From Gammaproteobacteria bacterium (GTDB lineage Bacteria > Pseudomonadota > Gammaproteobacteria > Arenicellales > Arenicellaceae), in assembly GCA_030426005.1 (NCBI GenBank), contig JAUHZM010000010.1:1-22197 (forward strand): a stretch of DNA of 22,197 nucleotides, written 5' to 3'. The notes beneath the pieces are model-generated. The model searched no databases, was not told the origin of the DNA, and saw nothing but the letters and a program-made list of their open reading frames with translations. Below are positions 8,261 to 16,987 of the stretch, one piece after another (positions within the stretch are counted from its first letter, which is position 1; each line of letters begins with the position of its first letter). The translations under genes and the position numbers were made by a program.

Positions 8261-9320
8261 CTATTGCCTCCGGGTTTATCTTGATGGTAAATGGCGCTGA
8301 AAATGTCAGCGGTTTTTCGGCAGCCTCGGTATACGGCGCAATACAAAGCAATTCACCAGTCGTAAAATTTGCTCGTAACACCGTCATGCCAAACATCTGC
8401 TTCGCACCCAGGCCCAACGAACTGCCATGTGGGCTGTGCGGCCGCCAAGGCCCACGCACTGAGTCAGCTACATACATTCGAATTTGTTTGTCCACTTCAG
8501 CATCAGACTGCCCTTCATATAAACGGTTACAGGTCGCACCAATCAGATAAAACTGTTTGTTCGTGTCGTCATAGTACACCTTGGGCAATTCGAACTGGGT
8601 AAAGTTAGTGCCATCAGGCAAACGTGTTGGTGGATACAAGGTATCGATCTTAAATTCCGCATTAAGTTTGGCATGACCTAATGCTGGTGTAGTTCGATCC
8701 GCTTTAGCACACCAAAACATGTGCAAATCGCCCTCTACCTCAACCACGTACGGGTCACGCCAGGCGAGAATTGGGCGGCCGTCTTCGCCATCACGATGAC
8801 CCAGCTTGCTTCGCTCGGCAATATAGTAGCCCGCAGCGGTAATTTCTTCCCAATCCGTCACCGGTGACGAAATCAGCTGAATAGAATCTGCGTCTACCTG
8901 CATCCCATCCGGACTGAGCGCGGTTGCCATGGATTGAATAAAGGGTTGATCAGTGCCTTGCTCCGCTAAACCAGTATACGCCACCAGCTTGCGCTGATCT
9001 GGCAACATGGTAATCGAACTACTCCAGACGGTGCGGGCATCAAAACTGCGCAATGCCGGGCGAGGCTCCTGAAACACGCCTAAATCTTGCCAGCTTTCAC
9101 CACCGTCGCTGGAACAAAAGTGGCGCACATGGAATGGCACATCATTGCGTTCATGCGGCTGCAATTTGCGACCATTGTTCAGAACACGCTCGACGGCCAA
9201 ACAGTACAAATGCAATAGATCGTCTTGTTCATACGACCAAGCATCCCATAGAAACAAATCGGGATGCTCAATGCCATGGGCAAATACGCGCGGTGAGTCC
9301 GGCTGTACAGAAAACGTCAT
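8253..9320 (-). CDS. GH68-type beta-fructosidase, cytoplasmic
   Basis: This 355-aa protein has the key sites of a five-bladed beta-propeller of family GH68. LWDAW supplies the nucleophile (D26), VWSSSI is the usual second blade motif, AWRDPY is the transition-state stabiliser (D189), and FELPKVYY holds the likely acid/base glutamate (E244). GH68 members cleave sucrose or act as levan- or inulosucrases. It is about 100 residues shorter than secreted levansucrases and has no signal peptide, so hydrolysis of an imported sucrose-like sugar inside the cell is more likely than polymer synthesis. It sits between the MFS importer gene (11 bp away) and the fructokinase, with which it overlaps. GH32 or GH43-like relatives are alternatives. 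The exact substrate is inferred. Confidence 0.78.
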   Translation of the reverse strand: MTFSVQPDSPRVFAHGIEHPDLFLWDAWSYEQDDLLHLYCLAVERVLNNGRKLQPHERNDVPFHVRHFCSSDGGESWQDLGVFQEPRPALRSFDARTVWSSSITMLPDQRKLVAYTGLAEQGTDQPFIQSMATALSPDGMQVDADSIQLISSPVTDWEEITAAGYYIAERSKLGHRDGEDGRPILAWRDPYVVEVEGDLHMFWCAKADRTTPALGHAKLNAEFKIDTLYPPTRLPDGTNFTQFELPKVYYDDTNKQFYLIGATCNRLYEGQSDAEVDKQIRMYVADSVRGPWRPHSPHGSSLGLGAKQMFGMTVLRANFTTGELLCIAPYTEAAEKPLTFSAPFTIKINPEAIDG

Positions 9321-9331
9321 AATGGATACAC

Positions 9332-10561
9332 CTAATTTTGGTATTCACGCTGCTCGAGCAACTGCAAGCGAGCACGCGTTGGGTCTTTTAATAAGTTAAA
9401 AACAAATCCCAGGAACAAAAGAAAAGCAAAACCGGTGGCCACAATAAAGCCATAGATGGGTTCGCCACCATTGGCATCGCTGACAATCCCCATTAGTAAC
9501 GGCCCGGCCGCAGCACCTAACGCGGTAAAGAAGAGAATAACGCCCGCTGCGGCACCGTGTTTATGCTTTTCAAAGCAGCTAATGCCTTTCGAATTGACGG
9601 TTGGGTAGATGACCGACATAAACAATCCAGAGAGTGGTAGTAGGTACACCGCAACTGGTTTGCCGCCAATAATCGCACCCAGAAAACACGCTGCGATCAC
9701 ACCAGTTGACAACACCATGACCACAGCCCAGTTGAACTTGGCCATCATCCACATGCCGATAAATCGACCACCAGCCCGCAAGATAAAGAAGATCGGCAAT
9801 GCATACAGTGCGAGCCACATTGCCCCGCCTTGGTAACCGAGCAAATACGTGGGCATCCATACATAGATCGCGCTCTCCGTCGCCACATACAAAAATGCCG
9901 CCATTGAGAAACCAAAGGCATACGGGTCTTTGACCATGCGCAATGTTCTTGCAACATCGATCGGCGACTCCGTTTTCTTCATGGTTTGCGGGTAATCAAT
10001 CCGCGACGCCGCCAGAATTAGACACACACAAAGAACCGCGGCAATGACGTACAGCCACTTCCACTCCATGCCATTGTTCAGCAAATAGGTTACTAACAGC
10101 GGCCCAATGATGGCACCAACCCCGAAAAATGCTTCCACACCGTTCATGGTTGCCGTGTGCTCGGTACTAGACCGAGTAATATCGCCGATCAACGCTAGGG
10201 CGGCGGTTTTAAAGATACCGATGGCCAGTCCAGACAACACCATGAGTGTTAGATAGAACCAAAAGGTGCTCTCCACTAAGAACAAAAACGAGTTAGCGGC
10301 GAACAGCGCCAACCCCAGAATGATCGCGTGTTTACGCCCCAGCTTGTCGGCCAAATGCCCGAAACACATGCCAGCGATTGCGATGGCAACCATCGGGCCG
10401 TAATGCAGCAAGCCCGCCGCCGTAAGACCTAGATCAAACGCCTTCATGACCTCTGGTATCACCACACCAACAGCGTCAGTGGTCATAGCAAACATCATGA
10501 ACATTAAATAAGTGAGCCAACGCACCGCACGCAGCTCGTGTTGATGAGTTTGTTGCGTCAT
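9332..10561 (-). CDS. MFS sugar transporter
   Basis: This 409-aa protein has about twelve hydrophobic segments and the major-facilitator loop signature GHLADKLGRKHA between helices 2 and 3. A degenerate second copy would fall between helices 8 and 9 (RAGGRFIG). No signal peptide or extra domain is visible. It would carry the sugar from periplasm to cytoplasm, probably with protons. The ATG at 10561 has a strong GGGAGG site upstream, and the stop is only 11 bp from the fructosidase gene, so the three minus-strand genes form a tight unit. The receptor gene upstream is separated by about 113 bp. Substrate assignment to a fructose-containing sugar comes only from the neighbours. Confidence 0.85.
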   Translation of the reverse strand: MTQQTHQHELRAVRWLTYLMFMMFAMTTDAVGVVIPEVMKAFDLGLTAAGLLHYGPMVAIAIAGMCFGHLADKLGRKHAIILGLALFAANSFLFLVESTFWFYLTLMVLSGLAIGIFKTAALALIGDITRSSTEHTATMNGVEAFFGVGAIIGPLLVTYLLNNGMEWKWLYVIAAVLCVCLILAASRIDYPQTMKKTESPIDVARTLRMVKDPYAFGFSMAAFLYVATESAIYVWMPTYLLGYQGGAMWLALYALPIFFILRAGGRFIGMWMMAKFNWAVVMVLSTGVIAACFLGAIIGGKPVAVYLLPLSGLFMSVIYPTVNSKGISCFEKHKHGAAAGVILFFTALGAAAGPLLMGIVSDANGGEPIYGFIVATGFAFLLFLGFVFNLLKDPTRARLQLLEQREYQN

Positions 10562-10674
10562 ATCAACCTCCCTTGCCTATCCAGGATCCCCGGATTAACT
10601 CTACAGAGAGTAACTGGCCCCAAGTCTCACTGACCGATTCGACTCAGGGCACAGCCACTTCCCCCCGGAATAAA

Positions 10675-12945
10675 CTAGAAACTGTAACGCAGAGTAGCCG
10701 ATGTTGTGCGCCCATTGATTGGTCGAATTCGCACAAAATCTCCAGCTGTGGCAGCGCCTTCCTCACCTTCCGTGAAACCTTCTTCATCGAACAGGTTGTT
10801 GGCGTTCAAGCTCAGGCTCAACTGGTCGTTAAAGCGATAGTTGAAAAACAGGTTTGCCGTGATGTAACTATCGAACTTGAGGCTGTTGTTGTCTTGGACA
10901 AAGACCTCGTCCGTACCAACGAAGTTGATGCCCGTATCCCACGCATCGGCGGTGTAATGCGGTGTCAGATTAAATATGTAGTCTGCTTGACGGCGTGGCG
11001 TATTACCCGCATTCGCACCGCTGGTTATTTCCGAATCGGTCAGAGTTAGGCTGCCTTTGACACCAAAACCATTGTTAAACAGCAGGTCGCCCTCAATCTC
11101 AAACCCAGACGCTGTAAACGTATTACCTCGCAGTGTCTGAGACGTGACCTCAAACTGGCGAGATTCTTCGGTATCCGCATCAAAGTAAGTGACATAGAAC
11201 GACGCAACATCGCCGCGGTATTTAAAGCCGATCTCAGTTTGCTCAACGGTACTGTAGGCCGATTCACTGAGAATGCTGCCATCTGCCCGCAAGCTACCTG
11301 TCACACGATCTGGTGATGAAATCGCGCCACCTTCAGACACGTTCGCAAAGATTGCCATGTTGTCGTTCAGTGCATAGTTCACACCAAGCGACCACGAATC
11401 AAAGTCAGTACTGTAATCAGCTCGGCGCGCAGCACCTAAGGTTGGCACCGCCTGCTCGTTACCCGCAATGACACCATCGCCGTTGACATCCAATGCCACC
11501 AGTACGGTGCTCTCTTGGAATGAACCGGTCACATCATAGTCGTCCTTACGATAGCTCGCATCCCAACTTAAGTTTTCGCCTAAATTTCCCGATAAAGATA
11601 GGTATGGAGCACTGCCTTCGATCTCAAAATCGTAGGCACGAGTACAACAATTCCCGAACGCTGGGTTGCCATACAACACACCGCCGATTGAGTCACCCTG
11701 ATCAAACACACTTAGGTTGCCATCCAGTCGACGGTAGTACTGATTAAAATTCCATGTGGTGCTGATCGTCTGATCGACTAAGGCAATACCCGCTTTTAGA
11801 ATGACAGAACCAAAATCGGCACTCAGACTCGCATCCGCGAAGTCATTGCCAACATCATTCACTTCGGTATCAAAGTACACGATCTCAACCGATGGGCCCG
11901 CGGCACCATCCACAAACGTATTAGCAGGGAATGGTGACGCAAAATTGCCTTCGGTCGACGCCGTACGGTATTTCACCGCGCCGCTTAAAATCTCATTGAA
12001 GTCGTAATCTGCCACCACGGCGAACGAGGTCATCTGCGCCTCAAACCCATCACCTTGCACCGCCGCGATACCATTTCGACGTGGCGCAAAGTCCGTGGTG
12101 TTCAGGAATAACGTTCCATCACCAAAATTGGTGCCCAATTCGGTAAAGCTGGTGCCACCGCTGTATTGGGCCGGAATTGGTAAATAGGTAGGTACTTCGT
12201 CGTCCAAATGCTTCAAATGAAACTTGAGTGAACCGTTATCGAAGGTCTTAGCGACTGTTGCTTTCACCTGATATCCGGTTTCGATATCTTCGTTTGCAGC
12301 ACGTGGTCCTTCACCGGAGCGATAGAATCCGCCAATGTGGTAGGTCCAATCACCACCCAGGTCGCCACCATTTTCGATGTCCAATCGAAGCGAATCGTAA
12401 TCCAAACCAAGTGTTAATCCCACGGAGCCGCCCGCTTCCTCACCGGTTTTGGAGATAAAGTTAATAATACCGCCAGGCGCATTTGCCGCCTGAGTAGAGG
12501 CCGAACCACCTCGAATGGACTGTACGCTACCAATCGTCGAATCGAATCGTAACCAGCTGTCGGCTGTCGCAAACGCGGTATCACCAACGAGCATCACGGG
12601 AAAACCGTCTTCTTGTAGCGACAAGTAACGCGCGCCACCCGAACTAATAGGTAATCCACGCACTTTAATATTGGCATTTGCATCGCCCGATGACGATTCT
12701 GCTTGGACCCCTGGAACATTTCGGAAAATTTCCGCGGTCGAACGCGGTGCAAAGTTCGTCACATCTTCCGCATTAATCGCGGTAACAGACATGGTGGATT
12801 CGAGCTTACTGGTTGGCTGTGGCACACCTGTGACGATGATCTCCTCGAGCGGCGCATCGCGCTCTTGCGCCACGGCCGAGTTTAACAACAGGCCACTAAC
12901 AGACAAAGCCACCGCATTTAGCGCTAACGTTTTTGATACGTTCAT
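10675..12945 (-). CDS. TonB-dependent outer-membrane receptor for a sugar
   Basis: This 756-aa protein has a signal peptide ending in AVA/QE (cut after about residue 26). A TonB box, LEEIIVTG (about residues 33-40), follows. A plug domain comes next (NVPGVQAESSSGDANANIKV, SIRGGSAS, NAPGGIINFISKTG), then a 22-strand-type barrel with alternating hydrophobic strands. The C-terminus TTSATLRYSF ends in the expected Phe. Such receptors bring scarce substrates across the outer membrane using TonB energy. Genes downstream (MFS, GH68, fructokinase) and the divergent LacI regulator point to a sugar rather than iron. The ATG at 12945 was chosen because GAGGAG lies 7 nt upstream and the signal peptide starts there; the alternative GTG at 12960 falls before the ribosome site. 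Confidence 0.9.
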   Translation of the reverse strand: MNVSKTLALNAVALSVSGLLLNSAVAQERDAPLEEIIVTGVPQPTSKLESTMSVTAINAEDVTNFAPRSTAEIFRNVPGVQAESSSGDANANIKVRGLPISSGGARYLSLQEDGFPVMLVGDTAFATADSWLRFDSTIGSVQSIRGGSASTQAANAPGGIINFISKTGEEAGGSVGLTLGLDYDSLRLDIENGGDLGGDWTYHIGGFYRSGEGPRAANEDIETGYQVKATVAKTFDNGSLKFHLKHLDDEVPTYLPIPAQYSGGTSFTELGTNFGDGTLFLNTTDFAPRRNGIAAVQGDGFEAQMTSFAVVADYDFNEILSGAVKYRTASTEGNFASPFPANTFVDGAAGPSVEIVYFDTEVNDVGNDFADASLSADFGSVILKAGIALVDQTISTTWNFNQYYRRLDGNLSVFDQGDSIGGVLYGNPAFGNCCTRAYDFEIEGSAPYLSLSGNLGENLSWDASYRKDDYDVTGSFQESTVLVALDVNGDGVIAGNEQAVPTLGAARRADYSTDFDSWSLGVNYALNDNMAIFANVSEGGAISSPDRVTGSLRADGSILSESAYSTVEQTEIGFKYRGDVASFYVTYFDADTEESRQFEVTSQTLRGNTFTASGFEIEGDLLFNNGFGVKGSLTLTDSEITSGANAGNTPRRQADYIFNLTPHYTADAWDTGINFVGTDEVFVQDNNSLKFDSYITANLFFNYRFNDQLSLSLNANNLFDEEGFTEGEEGAATAGDFVRIRPINGRTTSATLRYSF

Positions 12946-12980
12946 TCTATATCTCCTCACTCACTTTATTAGTTTTAGCA

Positions 12981-13002
12981 CACTTAACAACGGCGTTAAG
13001 TG
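12981..13002. promoter_or_regulatory. Perfect inverted repeat upstream of the receptor gene
   Basis: Arms CACTTAAC (12981-12988) and GTTAAGTG (12995-13002) enclose a 6-bp centre. It lies 35 bp before the receptor start codon and does not resemble the LacI-type operators at 13094 and 13114. It may be a second regulator's site or a hairpin in the receptor leader. A weak minus-strand promoter (TTGTTA at 12990-12985 and TAAAGT at 12968-12963, 16-bp spacing) would overlap it. Confidence 0.4.
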
Positions 13003-13093
13003 CAATTGACACGTCACTATTCTTGTTGTTTCTCGTCACAGCCCCTCAACTGAAACCAAATTTAGAGCCCAAACAGTGTCATGAAACGTAAAA

Positions 13094-13107
13094 TACAACC
13101 GATTGCA
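13094..13107. promoter_or_regulatory. LacI-type operator O1
   Basis: TACAACCGATTGCA is an imperfect palindrome with a central CG, the hallmark of LacI-family operators. Read on the minus strand it is TGCAATCGGTTGTA, differing from O2 by one base, so the two sites are inverted copies. The centres are 20 bp apart, about two helical turns. It lies on the receptor side of the pair and is probably bound by the adjacent regulator. Confidence 0.7.
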
Positions 13108-13113
13108 CAGTAA

Positions 13114-13127
13114 TGCAACCGGTTGTA
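13114..13127. promoter_or_regulatory. LacI-type operator O2
   Basis: TGCAACCGGTTGTA is a nearly perfect palindrome (12 of 14 positions symmetric) with a central CG. It overlaps the probable -35 region of the regulator's promoter, so binding should repress the regulator itself. With O1 it would also block transcription toward the receptor gene. Confidence 0.75.
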
Positions 13128-13148
13128 TTACGAAAATTGCTGTATACT
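13120..13148 (+). promoter_or_regulatory. Probable promoter of the LacI-family regulator
   Basis: A good -10 box TATACT lies at 13143-13148. The -35 region (about 13120-13125) is weak and is embedded in operator O2. The predicted leader before the ATG at 13252 is about 100 nt long. Confidence 0.5.
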
Positions 13149-13251
13149 AGTCAAAAATTACATGCTGCACAGAACATGCAGCCGCCATCGCCTCAGCACG
13201 GTGGTTTTGGTACGCTTCACCTTCCACTCTTTTGGAGGTCTCAAAAAGCAA

Positions 13252-14256
13252 ATGAAAATGTCGGATTTAGCCAAGTTGGCGGGCGTGTCGAAATCCACGG
13301 TGTCACGCGCACTCGCTGGCAGCGAACGTGTCACAAAAGAGACCCGTGATCGCATTCAACAATTAGCTAAAGAACACAACTACCGAATGAATATGCGTGC
13401 GCGGAATTTCCGTTTGCAGAACATATTAACCATCGGGGTATTGCTCCCCTCCAATGGCCAGGCTGAGTGGCTCGCAACCGACCCCTTTGTTCTTGAACTG
13501 CTAGGCTCGGTCGCCGATGCTTTGGAAGCCAAAGGTGGCCATGAATTACTATTGGCGAAACATTCCAACAACGACCCGTCCTGGATATTAGAGTTTGCAG
13601 AAACGCGTAGCGTAGACGGCATCATCGTGATTGGGCAAAGCCTGTATCACGAAGAGCTAAATAAAGCGGCCGACATTACCAACACCATGGTGGTCTGGGG
13701 CGCGCAATTACCGGACCAGAAGTATGTCACGGTTGGTACTGACAACTATCAAGGTTGCAAGCTCGCAACTGAGCACCTTTTAGCGCAAGGTCGAAAACGA
13801 TTCGTGTTCTTAGGCGATACGCGGTTCCCAGAGACACAATTACGCTATCGGGGATTTCAGGCGGCGCTCGCGGATGCTGGACTGACAGTACATTCTGAGC
13901 TCACTGCATATTCTGAAACCGCCAGTGATGCGGCACTCAACTATGTGTCTGAAATACTGGATCGACAACCCGGATTCGATGCCTTAGTCGCTTCGAGCGA
14001 TATGCTCGCATTCAGTGCAATTAAGGCGATCCATAATGGTGGCTTGACCGTTCCAGGTGACATCGCCGTAGTTGGTTACGATGACATCACGCTGTCTGAA
14101 TACAGCAACCCAACATTAACGTCGATAACGCAAAACCGTCGAGCCGGCGGCAAGGCCCTGGTCGATACCCTGTTCGATTTACTCGACAACAAGCCAGCTC
14201 AGAGTCTCTTTATACCGACCGAACTCGTAACACGCGAATCAACTCTAGGTCGTTGA
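13252..14256 (+). CDS. LacI-family transcriptional repressor of the sugar locus
   Basis: This 334-aa regulator begins with a classic LacI helix-turn-helix, SDLAKLAGVSKSTVSRALAG, and continues into a periplasmic-binding-protein-like effector domain with LTIGVLLP, DGIIVIGQ, VGYDDITLSEYSNPTLTSI and a typical C-terminus. It should bind the two operators just upstream and release them when the incoming sugar or a derivative binds. The ATG at 13252 is preceded by GGAGG at 13234-13238, an unusually long 13-nt spacing; ATG 13258 is a possible alternative start. Further in-frame codons upstream extend back across the leader but are not LacI-like. The linker after the HTH reads ARNFRLQ where many family members have an Ala-Arg-x-Leu hinge helix, a mild deviation. 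It is divergent from the receptor operon. Confidence 0.9.
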   Translation: MKMSDLAKLAGVSKSTVSRALAGSERVTKETRDRIQQLAKEHNYRMNMRARNFRLQNILTIGVLLPSNGQAEWLATDPFVLELLGSVADALEAKGGHELLLAKHSNNDPSWILEFAETRSVDGIIVIGQSLYHEELNKAADITNTMVVWGAQLPDQKYVTVGTDNYQGCKLATEHLLAQGRKRFVFLGDTRFPETQLRYRGFQAALADAGLTVHSELTAYSETASDAALNYVSEILDRQPGFDALVASSDMLAFSAIKAIHNGGLTVPGDIAVVGYDDITLSEYSNPTLTSITQNRRAGGKALVDTLFDLLDNKPAQSLFIPTELVTRESTLGR

Positions 14257-14303
14257 TACTACTGTGTAATTCGTTATTTAGAACGGTTCATTCAGTTTGC
14301 TAC

Positions 14304-14333
14304 TTGAGCAACACTCAATGAGCTAGCTATACT
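14304..14333 (+). promoter_or_regulatory. Probable sigma70 promoter for the Yip1-domain gene
   Basis: TTGAGC (14304-14309) and TATACT (14328-14333) are separated by 18 bp. Transcription would start near 14340, giving a leader of about 80 nt before ATG 14422. No clear terminator separates it from the upstream regulator gene. Confidence 0.6.
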
Positions 14334-14421
14334 GCTCGAAGCAGGTGTCAAATCGGCAAATTTCTTGTGCCTGCACCGAAAACTAACTTTTGCGGTGACG
14401 CGCCCTACAGGAGAACAAAGA

Positions 14422-15273
14422 ATGAGCGACGATAAACAGAACCAAGACCCGAATGAAAATCAGGAACAGATAGCACCCGAATCAACCCCCAGCACGGAGA
14501 CAAGTCCACCCTTCGACATCAACAGTGTGATCGCGGACGCCAAGAAAATCATCACCGATCCGGTTGGCTTCTATCGCAACATGCCGCAAACAGGCGGATT
14601 TGTTGACCCGCTTCTGTTTGTCGTCTGCATGGGACTGGTGACTGCGGTAATCGGTTTTGCACTCAACATTATAGGCTTGGCCAAATTCAACACCATGATG
14701 GGCGGCGCCATTGGCTTTGGCATGCTAATTGGTTTACCGATCATGTTTGTGATTGGTAGTTTTATTGGCGCAGCGATTCTATTCGTGATCTGGAAACTGA
14801 TGGGATCGCAAAAGAACTACGAAGTGGCTTATCGTGCTACCGCGTACACCACCGCGTTGGCCCCGATTGCTTCGGCATTGTCTATCATTCCATATGTCGC
14901 GGGCATCGTTAAAACACTGTGGAGCTGCTTCCTGTTGTACACCGCCAGTGTGGAAGTACACGAACTCAAAGCGCAAACTGCCAAAATCGTATTCGGCATT
15001 TTTGCCGCGCTAGGCGTGATTTCTAATGTTGGTAGTGAACACACAGTACGCAAATACAGCTCAATGGCTGAGAAATGGACTAGCGAGATCAAACGCGAGG
15101 CGCGTGATGGCAGTATTGCGCAGTCTTTGTCTGAACTAGAAAATATCGAAGACATGACGCCAGAAGAAGCTGGCAAACAATTTGGTGAGTTTTTAAAAGG
15201 GATGGAGAAGTTCTCCAAAGGCATGGAAGAAAGCATTAAGGAACAGGAAGCGACTGAGAAAGAAAACGACTAA
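14422..15273 (+). CDS. Yip1-domain integral membrane protein
   Basis: This 283-aa protein has a polar, Gln/Glu/Ser/Pro-rich N-terminus (about residues 1-35). The next segment, IITDPVGFYRNMPQTGGFVDPLLF, is typical of bacterial Yip1-domain proteins. About five hydrophobic helices follow (roughly residues 62-215), and a charged, helical C-terminal tail of about 70 residues is probably cytoplasmic. Bacterial Yip1 proteins have no settled function. ATG 14422 was chosen because AGGAG at 14409-14413 lies 8 nt upstream; earlier in-frame codons are not family-like. It stands alone with its own promoter and a shared terminator downstream. The acidic repeats near the C-terminus (GMEKFSKGMEES) suggest a coiled coil. 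Confidence 0.75.
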   Translation: MSDDKQNQDPNENQEQIAPESTPSTETSPPFDINSVIADAKKIITDPVGFYRNMPQTGGFVDPLLFVVCMGLVTAVIGFALNIIGLAKFNTMMGGAIGFGMLIGLPIMFVIGSFIGAAILFVIWKLMGSQKNYEVAYRATAYTTALAPIASALSIIPYVAGIVKTLWSCFLLYTASVEVHELKAQTAKIVFGIFAALGVISNVGSEHTVRKYSSMAEKWTSEIKREARDGSIAQSLSELENIEDMTPEEAGKQFGEFLKGMEKFSKGMEESIKEQEATEKEND

Positions 15274-15295
15274 CAGCGTAAGTTCAACCGAGTAG

Positions 15296-15332
15296 AAAAA
15301 CGGCCTGTCGAGCATATCGGCAGGCCGTTTTT
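15296..15332. terminator. Strong bidirectional Rho-independent terminator
   Basis: A 10-bp stem, CGGCCTGTCG (15301-15310) with CGGCAGGCCG (15318-15327), includes one G-U pair and has a 7-nt loop. It is flanked by five A on the left and five T on the right. It sits between convergent genes and can end transcripts from both. Confidence 0.93.
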
Positions 15333-15349
15333 ATTTACTAAATTACTTA

Positions 15350-16987
15350 CTAACGTGCACCTGAGACTAGCCGTTCGTCTGCGGGGTAAGTGAGCGTGTA
15401 AGCATAACGGATTGACCATGTTTCGCCGGCTTCGACACTTTTTCGCCACACCATGACTCCAGCCTGCTTATCTTCATCTTCGACCGTTGGCGGCGTGGCA
15501 TTGTCAGCTTGTTCTATTTTGATATCCCGATTTTTTGCCACTGGATAAGCGTCGCGCACCTCGACTAGCGCGGCGCCAGGGCGGCGATTGGTTATTTGGT
15601 ACACCAAATCCATGGCTTCGATGCGCTGCTTTTTGAACACACCAGATTTAGCATCTTTGCCGCCTTGATCCACCACTTTGACTTCAATGCGCGGATCTTG
15701 GCCCATCGGCAAGTTGACTTCTGCGCCTGGCAGCAAACTTGGCATTCTGGCTTCGCCCATAAACACACCGTCAACGAACACATGCATCGAACTGCTATAC
15801 AAAGGATCACTGCCCGTATTCACCAGCTTGGCCGTTAAAAACGCCTCAGTTTTTTGGCGTGGCACGATTTGCGTTACTAACTCTGCGGGAAACTCATAAC
15901 TTTTGAGATCAAACCGTTGCGACTCATCGTCATTATTACTGATCGAAATGCGACCCGGAATCGGGAAGTTCATGGCGAATGTGCCGCTCCACGTTGGCGC
16001 TGCAATTGGTGCAGGGGCCGAAGCTCGGGATGCACTCACAACAACCTCTTCTAGGGGCGCATCATTTGATGCAAAAACCCCATAATTCTTGCCTTTTTGC
16101 CATGCAACCTGCGGCGCCAGATTTACAAAGCGACTGTTTACCTTTGGTGCCACAATATCCCGCGATGGCTCACTGGTGGAGAGCGTGACCTTCACATCAT
16201 TCCAGGCTTCGTCGGTCGACTGCGACACCACCGCTTTCTGGGTGAGCAATAAAGACGCTTTAGCCGTATCGAGACGCGCTTCATAGGCCGGATACCACTG
16301 CGCATCATCCTGCGGGTAACGCGCCTGAATGGTAATGTTTTGCGCACTGTCACTAATCAGATCCACCACCACCGAGGACGAAGCTTGGCTGGTACTGCGT
16401 TGATCGGCCAATTGCCGCTCCAACAAGGCAGCATCCTTCTGTAATTCAGACTTGGCACGAGCATTGTCTCGTAAGGTTGCATAGGCTTGCGCTGCCCCGC
16501 CCTGCATCAAGGTCAGCGCGCGTTGCCAACTGGCCGTATCCGCATTCGCCTGCGCGGCACCAGACCAGGCTTGTTTGGAATAACCCGTCGCGAGTGACTC
16601 GAGAAAGGTCAGTTGCAACTTAGCGGCCTTGTCGGCATCGTCCAACACTTGAATCTGTTGTCGTACCGAGTCCAGTTCGGCGCGCAGCTTCAGCACTTCA
16701 GGATTGTCGGTATCACGCAGCTCCTTGCGCACGACCTTTACTTGGCCGAGACGCACCGCCGTATTATTTAACTCCAATCTTAACAACTCGGCATCCAGAT
16801 CGGCTGGAAAGCCGGTGACCTCCACTCGTTGCTCACCGGCTCGCGTAGTCAAATTAGCCGTTCGCGTGACAGTGGCGCTGTAGCTATAAACGGTGACCTC
16901 CGATATCTTGCTGGCCAAACTCGCCGCGTTGGCGCTCAGTGTGACAAGTACGCCCATTAACGCCATCGTCATAAGTAATTTTTGCAT
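15350..16987 (-). CDS. Secreted DUF4140/DUF4139 (MuiA-like) protein with internal TonB-box-like motif
   Basis: This 545-aa protein has a signal peptide ending SANA (about residue 21). An N-terminal DUF4140 region follows (EVTVYSYSATVTRTANLT), then coiled-coil stretches (about residues 85-125 and 165-195). A beta-rich DUF4139 domain opens with ARYPQDDAQWYPAYEARLD and ends near the C-terminus (WSIRYAYTLTYP). The family is called mucoidy inhibitor A-like and its molecular role is unknown. Unusually, residues 309-321 read DAPLEEVVVSASR, which resembles the TonB box of a receptor and nearly repeats the DAPLEEIIVTG of the receptor encoded at 10675-12945. The ATG at 16987 has AGGAAG 7 nt upstream; the alternative start further up lacks a site. 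It is divergent from purD and ends at the shared terminator. Confidence 0.85.
   Translation of the reverse strand: MQKLLMTMALMGVLVTLSANAASLASKISEVTVYSYSATVTRTANLTTRAGEQRVEVTGFPADLDAELLRLELNNTAVRLGQVKVVRKELRDTDNPEVLKLRAELDSVRQQIQVLDDADKAAKLQLTFLESLATGYSKQAWSGAAQANADTASWQRALTLMQGGAAQAYATLRDNARAKSELQKDAALLERQLADQRSTSQASSSVVVDLISDSAQNITIQARYPQDDAQWYPAYEARLDTAKASLLLTQKAVVSQSTDEAWNDVKVTLSTSEPSRDIVAPKVNSRFVNLAPQVAWQKGKNYGVFASNDAPLEEVVVSASRASAPAPIAAPTWSGTFAMNFPIPGRISISNNDDESQRFDLKSYEFPAELVTQIVPRQKTEAFLTAKLVNTGSDPLYSSSMHVFVDGVFMGEARMPSLLPGAEVNLPMGQDPRIEVKVVDQGGKDAKSGVFKKQRIEAMDLVYQITNRRPGAALVEVRDAYPVAKNRDIKIEQADNATPPTVEDEDKQAGVMVWRKSVEAGETWSIRYAYTLTYPADERLVSGAR

Noticed and set aside
8253..9320. Secreted levansucrase
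   Set aside because: There is no signal peptide, the protein is about 100 residues too short, and it is coupled to a fructokinase gene.
10573..11049. 158-codon open frame on the plus strand
   Set aside because: It lies antisense within the C-terminal barrel of the TonB receptor, shows no recognisable protein features, and has no ribosome site.
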